From NCBI GenBank assembly GCA_009777775.1, contig WRLE01000009.1, forward strand, positions 62,001 to 126,000: a DNA stretch of 64,000 nt, given 5' to 3'. The translations under genes were made by a program, and so were the position numbers. Below the pieces are notes generated by a model that was not told the DNA's origin, did not search any database, and was given only the letters and a program-made list of their open reading frames with translations. Positions within the stretch are counted from its first letter, which is position 1. Every line of letters starts with the position of its first letter. This document shows positions 7,801-18,996 of the stretch, piece by piece. Origin of the DNA: Oscillospiraceae bacterium (GTDB lineage Bacteria; Bacillota; Clostridia; Oscillospirales; Oscillospiraceae).

Positions 7801-8496
7801 AATCGGCGATGCGGCCTGGGATGCTGCGCCAGGCGAATGTGGCGAGACATGGTGGAATTCATATGAGTTGTCGAAGCGGCGCGTCAGGGATGCCGCGCCC
7901 TACGAATGTGGCACGATGTGGTGGAATCCATATGAATTGGCGAAGCGGCGCGTCAGGGATGCCGCGCCCTACGAATGTGGTGAGATACGGTGGAATCCAT
8001 ATGAATTGGCGATGCGGCGCGTCAGGGATGCCGCGCCCTACGAATGTGGCACGATGTGGTGGAATCCATATGAATTGGCGAAGCGGCGCGTCAGGGATGC
8101 CGCGCCCTACGAATGTGGCACGATGTGGTGGAATCCATATGAGTTGTCGATGCGGCGCGTCAGGGATGCCGCGCCCTACGAAATGTTATGAGATTCGGTG
8201 GAATTTATGTGAATCGGCGAAGCGGCGCGTCAGGGATGCCGCGCCCTACGAATGTGGTGAGATGTGGTGGAATCCATATGAATTGGCGAAGCGGCGCGTC
8301 AGGGATGCCGCGCCCTACGAAATGTTATGAGATTCGGTGGAATTTATGTGAATCGGCGAAGCGGCGCGTCAGGGATGCCGCGCCCTACGAAATGTTATGA
8401 GATTCGGTGGAATTTATGTGAATCGGCGAAGCGGCGCGTCAGGGATGCCGCGCCCTACGAATGTGGCACGATGTGGTGGAATCCACACACATCATT
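7801..8496. repeat. 69-70 bp tandem repeat array with REP-like hairpins
   Basis: About ten units, with the hairpin core starting at 7811, 7876, 7945, 8014, 8083, 8152, 8222, 8291, 8361 and 8431. Each core contains GGCGCG and CGCGCC arms around a 10-nt loop. The unit also carries a remnant of a DUF2812 gene end: near 7843 the sequence still reads Arg-Asp-Met-Val-Glu-Phe-Ile-stop, like the tail of the gene ending at 7038. Long overlapping frames in this stretch arise because 69 is divisible by three; I treat them as spurious. Confidence 0.9.
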
Positions 8497-8589
8497 CCTC
8501 ACTCCTAACTCCTCATTCCTCACTCTTCACTCCTCACTCCTCACTCCTAACTCCTCATTCCTCACTCCTCATTCCTAATTCCTAATTCA
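8497..8589. repeat. Heptanucleotide microsatellite (ACTCCTC variants)
   Basis: About thirteen near-perfect 7-bp units (ACTCCTC, ACTCCTA, ATTCCTC) running to the HtrA stop codon. The stretch contains no gene. Confidence 0.9.
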
Positions 8590-10233
8590 TCTGGCTTGTC
8601 CTGCTGATAGGTCTTCGTCTAGGGTTATGCTTAGTTCTATGTACTCGCCGTCTCGCCATATTATTAGATTTGTTGTGTCGCCGGCTTTGTATTTTCGCAG
8701 GTTGAAGGTCAGTTCATCATGAGTTTCAATATCTACTTCACCCAAGCTGGTTATAATATCGCCCACTAAGATGCCGGCCCTTTCTGCTGCCGAATTATCT
8801 AGTACAGACATGACCCAGACACCTATGACCCAATCATAGAAAGCAGCATTTGCGCTTGTCACGTTTTGGACTGTTATGCCCATCAAAGGTCTGCCCGTTA
8901 TGTATCCAAATTCGATGAGCTCCATGGCAATTTCTATTGCATCATTAATGGGTATGGCAAATCCAATACCTTCCACCGATGCCGTTCTGGGCTTTGCTGT
9001 AACTATTCCTATTACCTCGCCAAGACTATTATACAAAGGACCACCGGAATTACCAGAATTTACAGCAGCACTAAATTGGAATGTGTTAATTGTCTTACCA
9101 TCAACGGAAACTTCCCTGTCACGCGCAGAGACTATCCCATCGGTCATCGTATATACCAGCTCTCCTAGAGGATTTCCCACGGCATATACGGTTTGACCGA
9201 CTTTTATATTGTCGCTATTTGCTATAATCACCGGACTCAGTCCCGTTGCCTCAATCTTTATCAAAGCCACATCATTATTAATATCATAACCCATAACCGT
9301 TGCTTCGTATTCTGCCCAATCGTTGAGCATCACAATGAGAGGCAGGTTATTTTTATATGAAGTCTCCACCACATGGTAATTGGTTAAAATATATCCATCG
9401 CTGGAAATGATAAAACCAGAGCCCGATTCAGTGTTAGAAGAGCTGGGGTTCATCCCTGAATAAAAACCACCGGGATATTCATATTTCGTCGATATGCTAA
9501 CAACTTGGTTACAAGCCATATCATAAATATCTTCTGCTGTTATATTTCCATTGCTAGCAAATAGAGGATCTGATATGCCAGCATTTTGTTGCCCATTATA
9601 GCTCCCTCCTAAAACAACGTGGTTCACAACTGTGAAATCGCCACGATTGAAGCGAAACTCCATTACGCCATATGCAGATAAGGCACTAGCTATCGCACAT
9701 ATAAGCACTAGGAACAACGCTCGCACAGATCTATTGCTCCGAGTGCTGTTTTCTCTATTGGGGCGAGGATTTCCCGGATCTATATTACTGCGCCTGCGCG
9801 AGGCACTTTGCTCAACACTGATGCCTGGAGTATACATTCCAGATGTTGTTTCAGGCTTTTCTTTGACTATGGGTTCGCTCCACTCATCAGGGCGGGGAGC
9901 GAAGTTTCGGTCGAGATTTCCCATATTTAAAAGCTTCGCAACTGTAACGGTTTCAGTACCTTTTCCGTTGTTATTTCCATTATTCTCACTTGATGATAGC
10001 TCTTTTTCCTCAATTTGAGCATCATCTCTTGTAAGCGCCGCATCCGTAAAAACAACACCTTCCCCCTGAGCTTGTTCATGCTCTTCTCCCTGCGATTCCC
10101 CCTGGGTTTGCTCCCGAGCTTCCCCCTGCACTTGCTCCTGCTCGTTGTTTTCGGATTCCATTTTAGCATCATTATTACTAGAATCATCATTTTTATCTAG
10201 CTCATTGTTGCCTTCATTGATATTTCGTTCCAT
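8587..10233 (-). CDS. HtrA/DegP-like membrane-anchored serine protease
   Basis: A 548-residue trypsin-like protease of the S1C family that degrades misfolded extracytoplasmic proteins. The order is a cytoplasmic, acidic, Gln/Glu-rich tail (1-170, with repeated EQ/QGE motifs at 30-60), one membrane helix (about 171-191), the protease domain with His287 (TNYHVVE), Asp321 (NNDVALIKIE) and Ser396 (NSGNSGGPL), and a PDZ domain (about 445-540). The cytoplasmic tail is much longer than in typical HtrA proteins. GGAGG precedes the ATG. The gene stands alone between a microsatellite and a MITE-like element. Confidence 0.93.
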   Translation of the reverse strand: MERNINEGNNELDKNDDSSNNDAKMESENNEQEQVQGEAREQTQGESQGEEHEQAQGEGVVFTDAALTRDDAQIEEKELSSSENNGNNNGKGTETVTVAKLLNMGNLDRNFAPRPDEWSEPIVKEKPETTSGMYTPGISVEQSASRRRSNIDPGNPRPNRENSTRSNRSVRALFLVLICAIASALSAYGVMEFRFNRGDFTVVNHVVLGGSYNGQQNAGISDPLFASNGNITAEDIYDMACNQVVSISTKYEYPGGFYSGMNPSSSNTESGSGFIISSDGYILTNYHVVETSYKNNLPLIVMLNDWAEYEATVMGYDINNDVALIKIEATGLSPVIIANSDNIKVGQTVYAVGNPLGELVYTMTDGIVSARDREVSVDGKTINTFQFSAAVNSGNSGGPLYNSLGEVIGIVTAKPRTASVEGIGFAIPINDAIEIAMELIEFGYITGRPLMGITVQNVTSANAAFYDWVIGVWVMSVLDNSAAERAGILVGDIITSLGEVDIETHDELTFNLRKYKAGDTTNLIIWRDGEYIELSITLDEDLSAGQAR

Positions 10234-10264
10234 TTAATAGCATCCTCCATGTTTTATATTGCAA

Positions 10265-10432
10265 ACTAGTACTCCGTATTTTAAATAACTGGTTTTATAT
10301 ACTGAGGATTTTTGTCGTCAGGTGGTGCGGGAAATCCGCAGGAATGCTATCGCCTTTCAAGGATTTACCGTGCCGCATGGCGGCAAAAAGACCGGTAGAT
10401 AGGAGTAGTTATTTAAAATACGGAGTACTAGT
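10265..10432. mobile_element. MITE-like element with 26-bp perfect terminal inverted repeats
   Basis: The 26 bases at 10265-10290 (starting ACTAGTACTCCG) are exactly the reverse complement of 10407-10432. The 168-bp element has no open frame. I see no convincing target-site duplication. It lies in the HtrA-guaB divergent gap. Confidence 0.85.
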
Positions 10433-10492
10433 GCGTATAATAAAGCCTGATTATGTACATTACATGAATAATAAACTAATATTCTTTTAAGC

Positions 10493-10522
10493 TTGACGCA
10501 CTCTTGTTATATAAAGTATAAT
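10493..10522 (+). promoter_or_regulatory. Promoter of guaB
   Basis: TTGACG at 10493-10498 and TATAAT at 10517-10522 with an 18-bp spacer. This leaves a leader of about 90 nt before the guaB start codon, too short to hold both a purine riboswitch and a terminator. Confidence 0.7.
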
Positions 10523-10622
10523 TATTCATCTTTATAAGAGCATCTAAAGGCTTGATAAGCGAAGATATATTATACCCAATCACAGCCTCAAGACTTACTA
10601 TATATAGAAAGGACTGGTCCAT

Positions 10623-12125
10623 ATGGCCTATTATTTCACCGAACCATCCCGCACTTTCAGCGAATATCTCCTTGTACCCGGATATTCCGGAGTAGACTGT
10701 ACGCCAGAAAATGTCAACCTTCGAACTCCCCTTGTAAAATTCCGCCGAGGGGAAAGCCCCGAAATGGAAATTAATATTCCCCTAACTTCCGCCATCATGC
10801 AAGCTGTGTCCGACGATACAATGGCCGTCGCACTGGCAAAAGAAGGCGGTATTTCATTTATTTACGGCTCTCAATCCATAGAAGACCAAGCTGCAATGGT
10901 AGGGCGGGTGAAATCCCACAAAGCGGGTTTTGTGGTAAGCGATTCCAATGTCACCCCAGAAATGACCTTAAATGACGTACTGGAGCTTAAAGAAAAAACA
11001 GGTCACTCGACGATTCCTGTAACATCAAATGGCGAAGCCGATGGCAAGCTCCTTGGGCTTATAACCAGTCGTGATTATCGCATAAGCCGTATGGATGGTA
11101 GCGAGAAGGTCAGTAGCTTCATGACTCCCATTGAAAAGCTCGTCACAGCACCCACAGGCACCTCTCTTAGCGAAGCAAATGATATTATATGGGATCATAA
11201 GCTCAATTGTCTCCCCATCATTGATGGTAACGGAGGTTTAGCCCATTTAGTATTCCGTAAGGATTACGATTCCCATAAGGCAAACCCGCTGGAATTATTA
11301 GATAACGAAAAAAAATATGTTGTTGGAGCTGGTATTAATACTCGTGACTATGAAGAGCGCATACCTGCTCTACTTGAAGCTGGTGCTGATATTTTATGTA
11401 TCGACTCCTCGGAAGGATATACCGAGTGGCAAAAAATAACCCTAGAGTGGGTGAGAGAAAACTACGGTGACACCGTTAAAATAGGTGCTGGCAATGTGGT
11501 GGATGCAGAAGGTTTTCGCTTTCTTGCCGATTGTGGAGCTGATTTCGTCAAGGTTGGAATCGGTGGTGGTTCCATATGCATAACAAGGGAGCAAAAGGGT
11601 ATCGGTCGGGGTCAAGCTACTGCTGTCATTGATGTTTGCAAGGCGAGAAATGAATATTACGAAGAAACAGGTATTTATGTCCCCCTCTGCTCCGATGGAG
11701 GCATTGTTCTCGATTATCATTGCACACTTGCCCTTGCCATGGGTGCAGACTTTCTCATGTTGGGTAGGTATTTTGCCAGATTTGATGAAAGTCCTTCAAA
11801 TCGTGTCAGCATTGGTGGAAGTTATATGAAAGAGTATTGGGGTGAGGGCTCTGCTCGCGCTCGCAATTGGCAGCGTTATGATACTGGTGGAGCACCATCT
11901 CTCTCCTTTGAAGAAGGTGTCGATTCATATGTGCCATATGCAGGTAGCCTGAAAGAGAATCTCGGCTTAACATTGGGAAAAGTCAAATCTGCAATGTGCA
12001 ATTGCGGAGCACTTTCCATCCCAGAGCTTCAAGACAAAGCAAAACTCACCTTGGTTTCTGCAACCTCCATTGTGGAAGGCGGCACACATGATGTATTATT
12101 AAAGGAAAATGTCACCCAGTCCTAA
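10623..12125 (+). CDS. guaB: IMP dehydrogenase, Tritrichomonas-foetus type
   Basis: Oxidises IMP to XMP with NAD, the committed step of GMP synthesis. The 500 residues hold a TIM barrel interrupted by a CBS pair (about 95-215). Catalytic Cys319 lies in [17 protein letters not shown], and the flap has RNWQRYD with Arg418 and Tyr419. These three positions have the same numbers as in the T. foetus enzyme, and the sequence follows that protein (for example [29 protein letters not shown]) rather than the common bacterial GuaB with DTAHGHS. AAAGGA precedes the ATG. It is convergent with rnhA. Confidence 0.95.
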   Translation: MAYYFTEPSRTFSEYLLVPGYSGVDCTPENVNLRTPLVKFRRGESPEMEINIPLTSAIMQAVSDDTMAVALAKEGGISFIYGSQSIEDQAAMVGRVKSHKAGFVVSDSNVTPEMTLNDVLELKEKTGHSTIPVTSNGEADGKLLGLITSRDYRISRMDGSEKVSSFMTPIEKLVTAPTGTSLSEANDIIWDHKLNCLPIIDGNGGLAHLVFRKDYDSHKANPLELLDNEKKYVVGAGINTRDYEERIPALLEAGADILCIDSSEGYTEWQKITLEWVRENYGDTVKIGAGNVVDAEGFRFLADCGADFVKVGIGGGSICITREQKGIGRGQATAVIDVCKARNEYYEETGIYVPLCSDGGIVLDYHCTLALAMGADFLMLGRYFARFDESPSNRVSIGGSYMKEYWGEGSARARNWQRYDTGGAPSLSFEEGVDSYVPYAGSLKENLGLTLGKVKSAMCNCGALSIPELQDKAKLTLVSATSIVEGGTHDVLLKENVTQS

Positions 12126-12181
12126 CACAAACAGCTCTAGTGGCTCATTCTCGAAATACCTGCACAAAGCTTGCAATGCAT

Positions 12182-12625
12182 TTATGCATTTTCCTTATAT
12201 GCTCTACTTTCAGCGACAGCCAACTCATCGCAACGAATGTTGTATTCGTTCACATCGTGGCCCTTTATCCAAATAATCGTTGTTTCATGTTTTTTTAGCA
12301 GGGGAAGCAGTCGAAGCCACAAATCGATATTTTTCACAGCTCCGCCTTTGCGTGTCCAATTGCTTTTTTCCCAAGATTCCAGCCAGCCTAAATTAATGGC
12401 ATTTGCAACATATTGAGAATCCGTAAACAATTCAACTTCGCATTTTTCCAAAAGGGCTTCCAGGGCTGATATGACAGAAATAAGCTCCATGCGGTTGTTT
12501 GTTGTCATTGCTTCGCCGCCGGAGATAACCTTTTCTGTAGTGCCATATATTAGTATAGAAGCCCAACCCCCAGGACCTGGATTTCCGCTACAGGCACCAT
12601 CGGTATAAATGCTAACTTTTTTCAT
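12182..12625 (-). CDS. rnhA: Ribonuclease HI
   Basis: Cleaves RNA in RNA-DNA hybrids. The 147 residues have the full type 1 fold, with acidic catalytic residues in YTDGACSGNPGPGG (Asp9), NNRMEL (Glu), FTDSQYV (Asp), and the C-terminal KGHDVNEYNIRCDELA region (His and Asp). There is no N-terminal hybrid-binding domain. It follows gyrA by 33 bp in the same orientation and probably shares its transcript. Confidence 0.95.
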   Translation of the reverse strand: MKKVSIYTDGACSGNPGPGGWASILIYGTTEKVISGGEAMTTNNRMELISVISALEALLEKCEVELFTDSQYVANAINLGWLESWEKSNWTRKGGAVKNIDLWLRLLPLLKKHETTIIWIKGHDVNEYNIRCDELAVAESRAYKENA

Positions 12626-12658
12626 TGTATAAAGCGAGAGTATAGTCGATAACTAATG

Positions 12659-15169
12659 TCACTCGACTATACTCTCGGTGCCTTCCTCATCCTCTTCTTC
12701 TTTTTCCGTCAGCGCAATAGATATAACTCGAGATTCGCCATTGGTTCGCATTAAGCGGACACCTTGGGTGGCTCGGCTATATGTACTAATATCGGAAGCA
12801 GACATTCTAATGATGGTTCCATCATTTGAAATTATCAAGACATCATCATTATCATCCACAACCTTAATATCAGCAACCTTTCCTGTTTTGCTTGTTATTG
12901 AGTAATTTTTTCTACCAACGCCTCCGCGGCTTTGGACATCCCCTTCTTCGCCTCGTAAATATTCGCTGATTGCTGTACGTTTTCCATATCCGTTTTCAGT
13001 GACTGTAAGCAAGGAACCATCCAAGCGCGCCCTTGCGGCTCCAACACAATAATCTCCCTTTCGCAAACGAATTCCCCGAACACCTCCAGCAACTCTGCTG
13101 GTGGGTCTTATATCGGTTTCTTTGAAACAGATTGCCATACCATCATGGGTTGCGATCAGCATCATTTGTTGCCCATCGGTATCCCTGACGGCGATTAGTT
13201 CATCGTCCTCTCCCAGTTTTAAAGCACGTATACCAACATTTTTAATATTTCGAAGCTCCATCATCCTCATGCGCTTAACAGAGCCGCTGCGGGTTATCAT
13301 CATGAGATAAACTTCATCTTCAAACTCCCGCATTCTTATCATTGCCGATACCTTTTCACCTGGGTTTATAGGCAATATATTCACTATGTTCGTGCCCTTG
13401 GCTTGTCTACCCGCTTCCGGAATCATATATCCTTTTTTTCTATATACTCTGCCTTGATTGGTGAAAAATAATATGTAGTCGTGGCTGGAGGCTGTCATTA
13501 TGGTTTCCACATAGTCTTCTTCTCGCGTTGTCATACCGGTAATCCCGCGACCACCACGGCGTTGTGCTTTATATGTGTTTGCTGGCATACGTTTGATATA
13601 TCCAGCATTGGTAAGGGTAAACACACATTCTTCTTCATCAATGAGGTCTTCTATATCGATTTCGTCTTCGATAATCGCAATTTCCGTTCTTCGCTCATCG
13701 CCATATTTATCTCTAATTTCCGTTAGTTCAGAAATTAAGACTTCATCCAAGAGTTTTTCATCGCCCAACAAAGTAATATATTTTTCAATCATTTCAATAA
13801 GCTGAGCATATTCTCTTTCGATTCTATCTCTTTCTAGGCCTTGCAATTGCCTGATTCTCATATCCAGGATGGCTTGGGCTTGAATCTCAGATAATGAAAA
13901 ACGCTCCATCAACCGCTCCCTGGCATCATCATAACTTGAGCGGACTATTTGAATAATAATATCAATATTGTCGCCTTCGCAGGCAATACGGAGTCCTTCT
14001 AAGATATGGGCTCGTTCCTGAGCTCTTTTTAAGTCGTATTGTGTGCGCTTACGCACCACATCCCTTTGAAAGGCGATATACTCATCAAGCATTTGCTTCA
14101 GTGATAGCACCCTAGGTTGAGATTGATCATCCACCAAGGCAAGCATTACTATGGCAAATGTTGTTTGCATTTGTGTTTGAGTATAAAGATGATTGAGGAC
14201 TATCTGGGGATTGGCATCACGCTTTAGTTCAACGACGATACGCATTCCATCCCTGTCGGATTCATCTCTAATAACGGAAATACCATCTATCCTTTTACTT
14301 TTGACATTTGCATCCATGTTTTCCAAAAGCCTGGATTTATTCACCTGATAGGGTAGTTCGGTGACGATGATTCTCGTGCGACCTTGGGAAAACTCTTCCA
14401 GTTCTGTTCTGGCTCGAAGCCTGACCCTGCCTCGCCCTGTGGCATAGGCAGCTCGTATACCTGCTCTGCCCATTATGATGCCACTGGTTGGAAAATCCGG
14501 ACCTGTGATGTGCTCCATCAAATCATCCAGCTCTGCTTGAGGATTATTCATGACGCAAATAACAGCATTTATAACTTCCGTCAGATTATGGGGAGGTATA
14601 TTTGTTGTCATACCGACGGCAATGCCGCTGGATCCATTTACTAGCAAATTGGGGAAACGGCTGGGTAGCACCCTGGGTTGTTGCCTTGTTTCATCATAGT
14701 TGGGATACCAATCCACCGTGTCTTTATCGATATCCCTTAGCATTTCATCGGATATTTGCGACAATCTCGCCTCTGTGTATCGCATTGCAGCAGGAGGGTC
14801 TCCATCGATGGAACCGAAATTACCATGACCTGATACCAGCATATAGCGCATGGAAAAATCCTGTGCCATACGAACAAGGGCATCATAAATAGAGGCGTCA
14901 CCGTGGGGATGGTAGCGCCCCATTATATCACCCACTGCAGTGGCTGCTTTACGAAAAGGCCTATCGCTGGTGAGATTGCTCTCGTGCATGGTATATAGTA
15001 TTCGCCTATGAATCGGTTTGAGTCCGTCTCGCACATCAGGTAAGGCTCTATCGATGATGACAGACATTGCATAGGTAAGAAAAGATTTTTCCATCTCTTC
15101 TTCCAGGGGAGACTTGATTATTTTTTGATCAGGATAGCTGATGTCCCCAGTTTTTTCTTTTTTCGCCAT
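12659..15169 (-). CDS. gyrA: DNA gyrase subunit A
   Basis: Breaks and rejoins DNA in the A2B2 gyrase that introduces negative supercoils. The 836 residues have the winged-helix/tower core with the active tyrosine in PPAAMRYTEARLS, the coiled-coil gate, and a six-bladed C-terminal domain with the GyrA box QRRGGRG (about residue 540), which marks gyrase rather than topoisomerase IV. The tail is acidic. AAAGGGG precedes the ATG. It follows gyrB by 18 bp. Confidence 0.98.
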   Translation of the reverse strand: MAKKEKTGDISYPDQKIIKSPLEEEMEKSFLTYAMSVIIDRALPDVRDGLKPIHRRILYTMHESNLTSDRPFRKAATAVGDIMGRYHPHGDASIYDALVRMAQDFSMRYMLVSGHGNFGSIDGDPPAAMRYTEARLSQISDEMLRDIDKDTVDWYPNYDETRQQPRVLPSRFPNLLVNGSSGIAVGMTTNIPPHNLTEVINAVICVMNNPQAELDDLMEHITGPDFPTSGIIMGRAGIRAAYATGRGRVRLRARTELEEFSQGRTRIIVTELPYQVNKSRLLENMDANVKSKRIDGISVIRDESDRDGMRIVVELKRDANPQIVLNHLYTQTQMQTTFAIVMLALVDDQSQPRVLSLKQMLDEYIAFQRDVVRKRTQYDLKRAQERAHILEGLRIACEGDNIDIIIQIVRSSYDDARERLMERFSLSEIQAQAILDMRIRQLQGLERDRIEREYAQLIEMIEKYITLLGDEKLLDEVLISELTEIRDKYGDERRTEIAIIEDEIDIEDLIDEEECVFTLTNAGYIKRMPANTYKAQRRGGRGITGMTTREEDYVETIMTASSHDYILFFTNQGRVYRKKGYMIPEAGRQAKGTNIVNILPINPGEKVSAMIRMREFEDEVYLMMITRSGSVKRMRMMELRNIKNVGIRALKLGEDDELIAVRDTDGQQMMLIATHDGMAICFKETDIRPTSRVAGGVRGIRLRKGDYCVGAARARLDGSLLTVTENGYGKRTAISEYLRGEEGDVQSRGGVGRKNYSITSKTGKVADIKVVDDNDDVLIISNDGTIIRMSASDISTYSRATQGVRLMRTNGESRVISIALTEKEEEDEEGTESIVE

Positions 15170-15187
15170 GAAAATTACCCCTTTGCG

Positions 15188-17164
<1,977 letters not shown>

Positions 17165-17189
17165 CTATTATTTGTGATTAATTAATTAG

Positions 17190-17450
17190 CTATAACCAAC
17201 TGGACATTTCCGTTCGTTTTAACAATGTTTGGGAGGATAATTGGGATAAATACACACAGTTTTCGCCATTTTCACTACATAAAACAAAGGATTTCGGCAG
17301 CTCGTCGGAAACGCTTATTAAATTACCAGCTTTTTCTGCTTGACTGAGAAATCTTTTTGTTATATGCGAGCTTGTTGTGTTATCCAAATCAAAAATCCCG
17401 ATTACGGAAGACTCGGATACAACAACATTTTGACCTATATGTAAATACAT
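17190..17450 (-). CDS. remB: RemB/YaaB-like protein (DUF370)
   Basis: An 86-residue protein of the DUF370 family, beginning MYLHIGQNVVVSESSVIGIFD; the F-D-L-D-N-T sequence is the family hallmark. In Bacillus subtilis the equivalent gene (yaaB/remB) lies between recF and gyrB, as here. RemA/RemB proteins form ring-like DNA-binding oligomers affecting matrix and osmoprotection genes in Bacillus; the role in this organism is inference. AAGGTG precedes the ATG, 12 bp after recF. Confidence 0.85.
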   Translation of the reverse strand: MYLHIGQNVVVSESSVIGIFDLDNTTSSHITKRFLSQAEKAGNLISVSDELPKSFVLCSENGENCVYLSQLSSQTLLKRTEMSSWL

Positions 17451-17462
17451 ATTGTATACACC

Positions 17463-18638
17463 TTAAACACAATAATCATGTACTGTTGGAACATCATAAT
17501 CCCTTAAAGATGTCATTGTTGCCACAGGTTTTTCCAATTTTAGCTTGCCATTATCCACTTTAATTAAATAGCAGCCCTGGGAAAGAGAAATGGAGTTTTC
17601 ATCGCAACAGGTGATAAAAACTTGCCCTTTGGCGATTTTTTCCAATATATAGCTTTGTCTTTCATTGTCGAGTTCAGAAAGCACATCATCTAGTAAAAGT
17701 ATGGGATAGTCACCCTTATCATCATAATGGAGCTCGCGTTCTGCAAGTTTTATTGAAACTGCAGCAGTGCGCATTTGTCCTTGGGAACCGAATTTGCGCG
17801 CTGAGATACCATTTATATCGATTTCTAAATCGTCTTTTTGAACACCCATAAGGCATTGCCCAGCTCGCAGCTCAGCTTGATAGTACTCCCTTTGGCTCTC
17901 AATAATCTCTGGAAGTATTTCATCGGGCTTCTTTCCGCTGGCATCCATATTTCCAATTGTTTTATATTTAATTGTGAGAGACTCGGTACCGCCTGAAAAC
18001 TCTTCGTGGACAAGAGCTGCTCTCCGTGACAAAGCCGCCGCAAAAGCTGTCCTATAATAAATCAGCCGTGCGCTCTGTTGGGCAATTCGATAATTAAAAT
18101 CATTTAAAAGCTCGAGTAGAGAAGGTTTTTCGTGGAAGTTTTTTAGAATTTTGACTTTATTGTCATAAAGCTTATTAAATTCAGAAAGAGCCGCTGTATA
18201 AATTGGTCTCATTTGTGACAAACAAGTGTCCATGAGCTTTCGTCTGACTGCTGCACCGTCTTTTATCATGTCAAGGTCATCTGGACCAAATTGAACAACA
18301 GTTAAGCGTCCTGTGAGATCAGAGACTTTTTTAAGCTTCACTCCATTTGCAAAAAGCTCGCGCCTTCGTTCGCGAAACAACCTGGCTTCAAGGCTTTGCT
18401 CCCTATTGCTTGATTGTATATTTGCTTTGATATATGCGCTGTCACTTTGAAATGATATTAAATCCTTATCGCTAGCTTGTCTGAAAGAGCGCCCAGCAGC
18501 GAGGATATATATAGCTTCGATTAGGTTGGTTTTTCCTTGTGCATTGCCACCGGTTATTATATTAGCTCCGCTGCTAAACTCAACAGCTTCGCTTATGTAA
18601 TTGCGGAAATGTTCCAAGTATAGTTCATTTACTAGCAT
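17463..18638 (-). CDS. recF: DNA replication and repair protein RecF
   Basis: An SMC/Rad50-like ATPase that helps load RecA at gaps. The 391 residues begin MLVNELYLEHFRNY, with Walker A GGNAQGKTN, the ABC signature FGSQGQMRT and Walker B ILLLDDVLSELD. The start codon is only 5 bp after the yaaA stop, so translation is probably coupled. The position between yaaA and remB is the standard Firmicute order. Confidence 0.97.
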   Translation of the reverse strand: MLVNELYLEHFRNYISEAVEFSSGANIITGGNAQGKTNLIEAIYILAAGRSFRQASDKDLISFQSDSAYIKANIQSSNREQSLEARLFRERRRELFANGVKLKKVSDLTGRLTVVQFGPDDLDMIKDGAAVRRKLMDTCLSQMRPIYTAALSEFNKLYDNKVKILKNFHEKPSLLELLNDFNYRIAQQSARLIYYRTAFAAALSRRAALVHEEFSGGTESLTIKYKTIGNMDASGKKPDEILPEIIESQREYYQAELRAGQCLMGVQKDDLEIDINGISARKFGSQGQMRTAAVSIKLAERELHYDDKGDYPILLLDDVLSELDNERQSYILEKIAKGQVFITCCDENSISLSQGCYLIKVDNGKLKLEKPVATMTSLRDYDVPTVHDYCV

Positions 18639-18643
18639 TTAAA

Positions 18644-18895
18644 TTATTTTGTACGGACAATCAGTATTTGATTTCCATAGCGCACAATATCGCCTGCCTT
18701 AATTTTCTTTCCACGTATTGTGCATATTTCTCCATTTAGCAGTATTTCTTCATTTTGTATGAGCATTTTTGCTTCGCCACCTGTGGACACAATGGATGCG
18801 TATTTTAATAGGGCATCGAGTTTAATGTATTCATCCCTTATTGAGATTTGGCTGACTCCAGGTAGCTTGATTTTTTGTCTAGCTTCTTGTTCCAT
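18644..18895 (-). CDS. yaaA: S4-domain RNA-binding protein YaaA
   Basis: An 83-residue S4-domain protein of the YaaA/RlbA family. IKLDALLKYASIVSTGGEAKMLI and ILLNGEICTIRGKKIKAGDIV show the S4 fold. It is encoded between dnaN and recF as in Bacillus. The family is thought to bind rRNA in 50S assembly; that function is knowledge from homologues. Confidence 0.9.
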   Translation of the reverse strand: MEQEARQKIKLPGVSQISIRDEYIKLDALLKYASIVSTGGEAKMLIQNEEILLNGEICTIRGKKIKAGDIVRYGNQILIVRTK

Positions 18896-18996
18896 ATATT
18901 ACTCCAAGGTAATTTTTTCAAATATAGGCTAACACTAATGAGTTTGCTACCTTTATGGCACACTTGTAATTGTCTATCAAGTTAATGAAGGGGTTC

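Noticed and set aside
7809-8400. Long overlapping frames encoding 23-residue repeats in the tandem array
   Set aside because: They arise because the 69-bp unit is divisible by three, occur in more than one frame, and lack ribosome sites.
7801-8496. CRISPR array
   Set aside because: The units are near-identical along their whole length, without unique spacers, and no cas gene is present.
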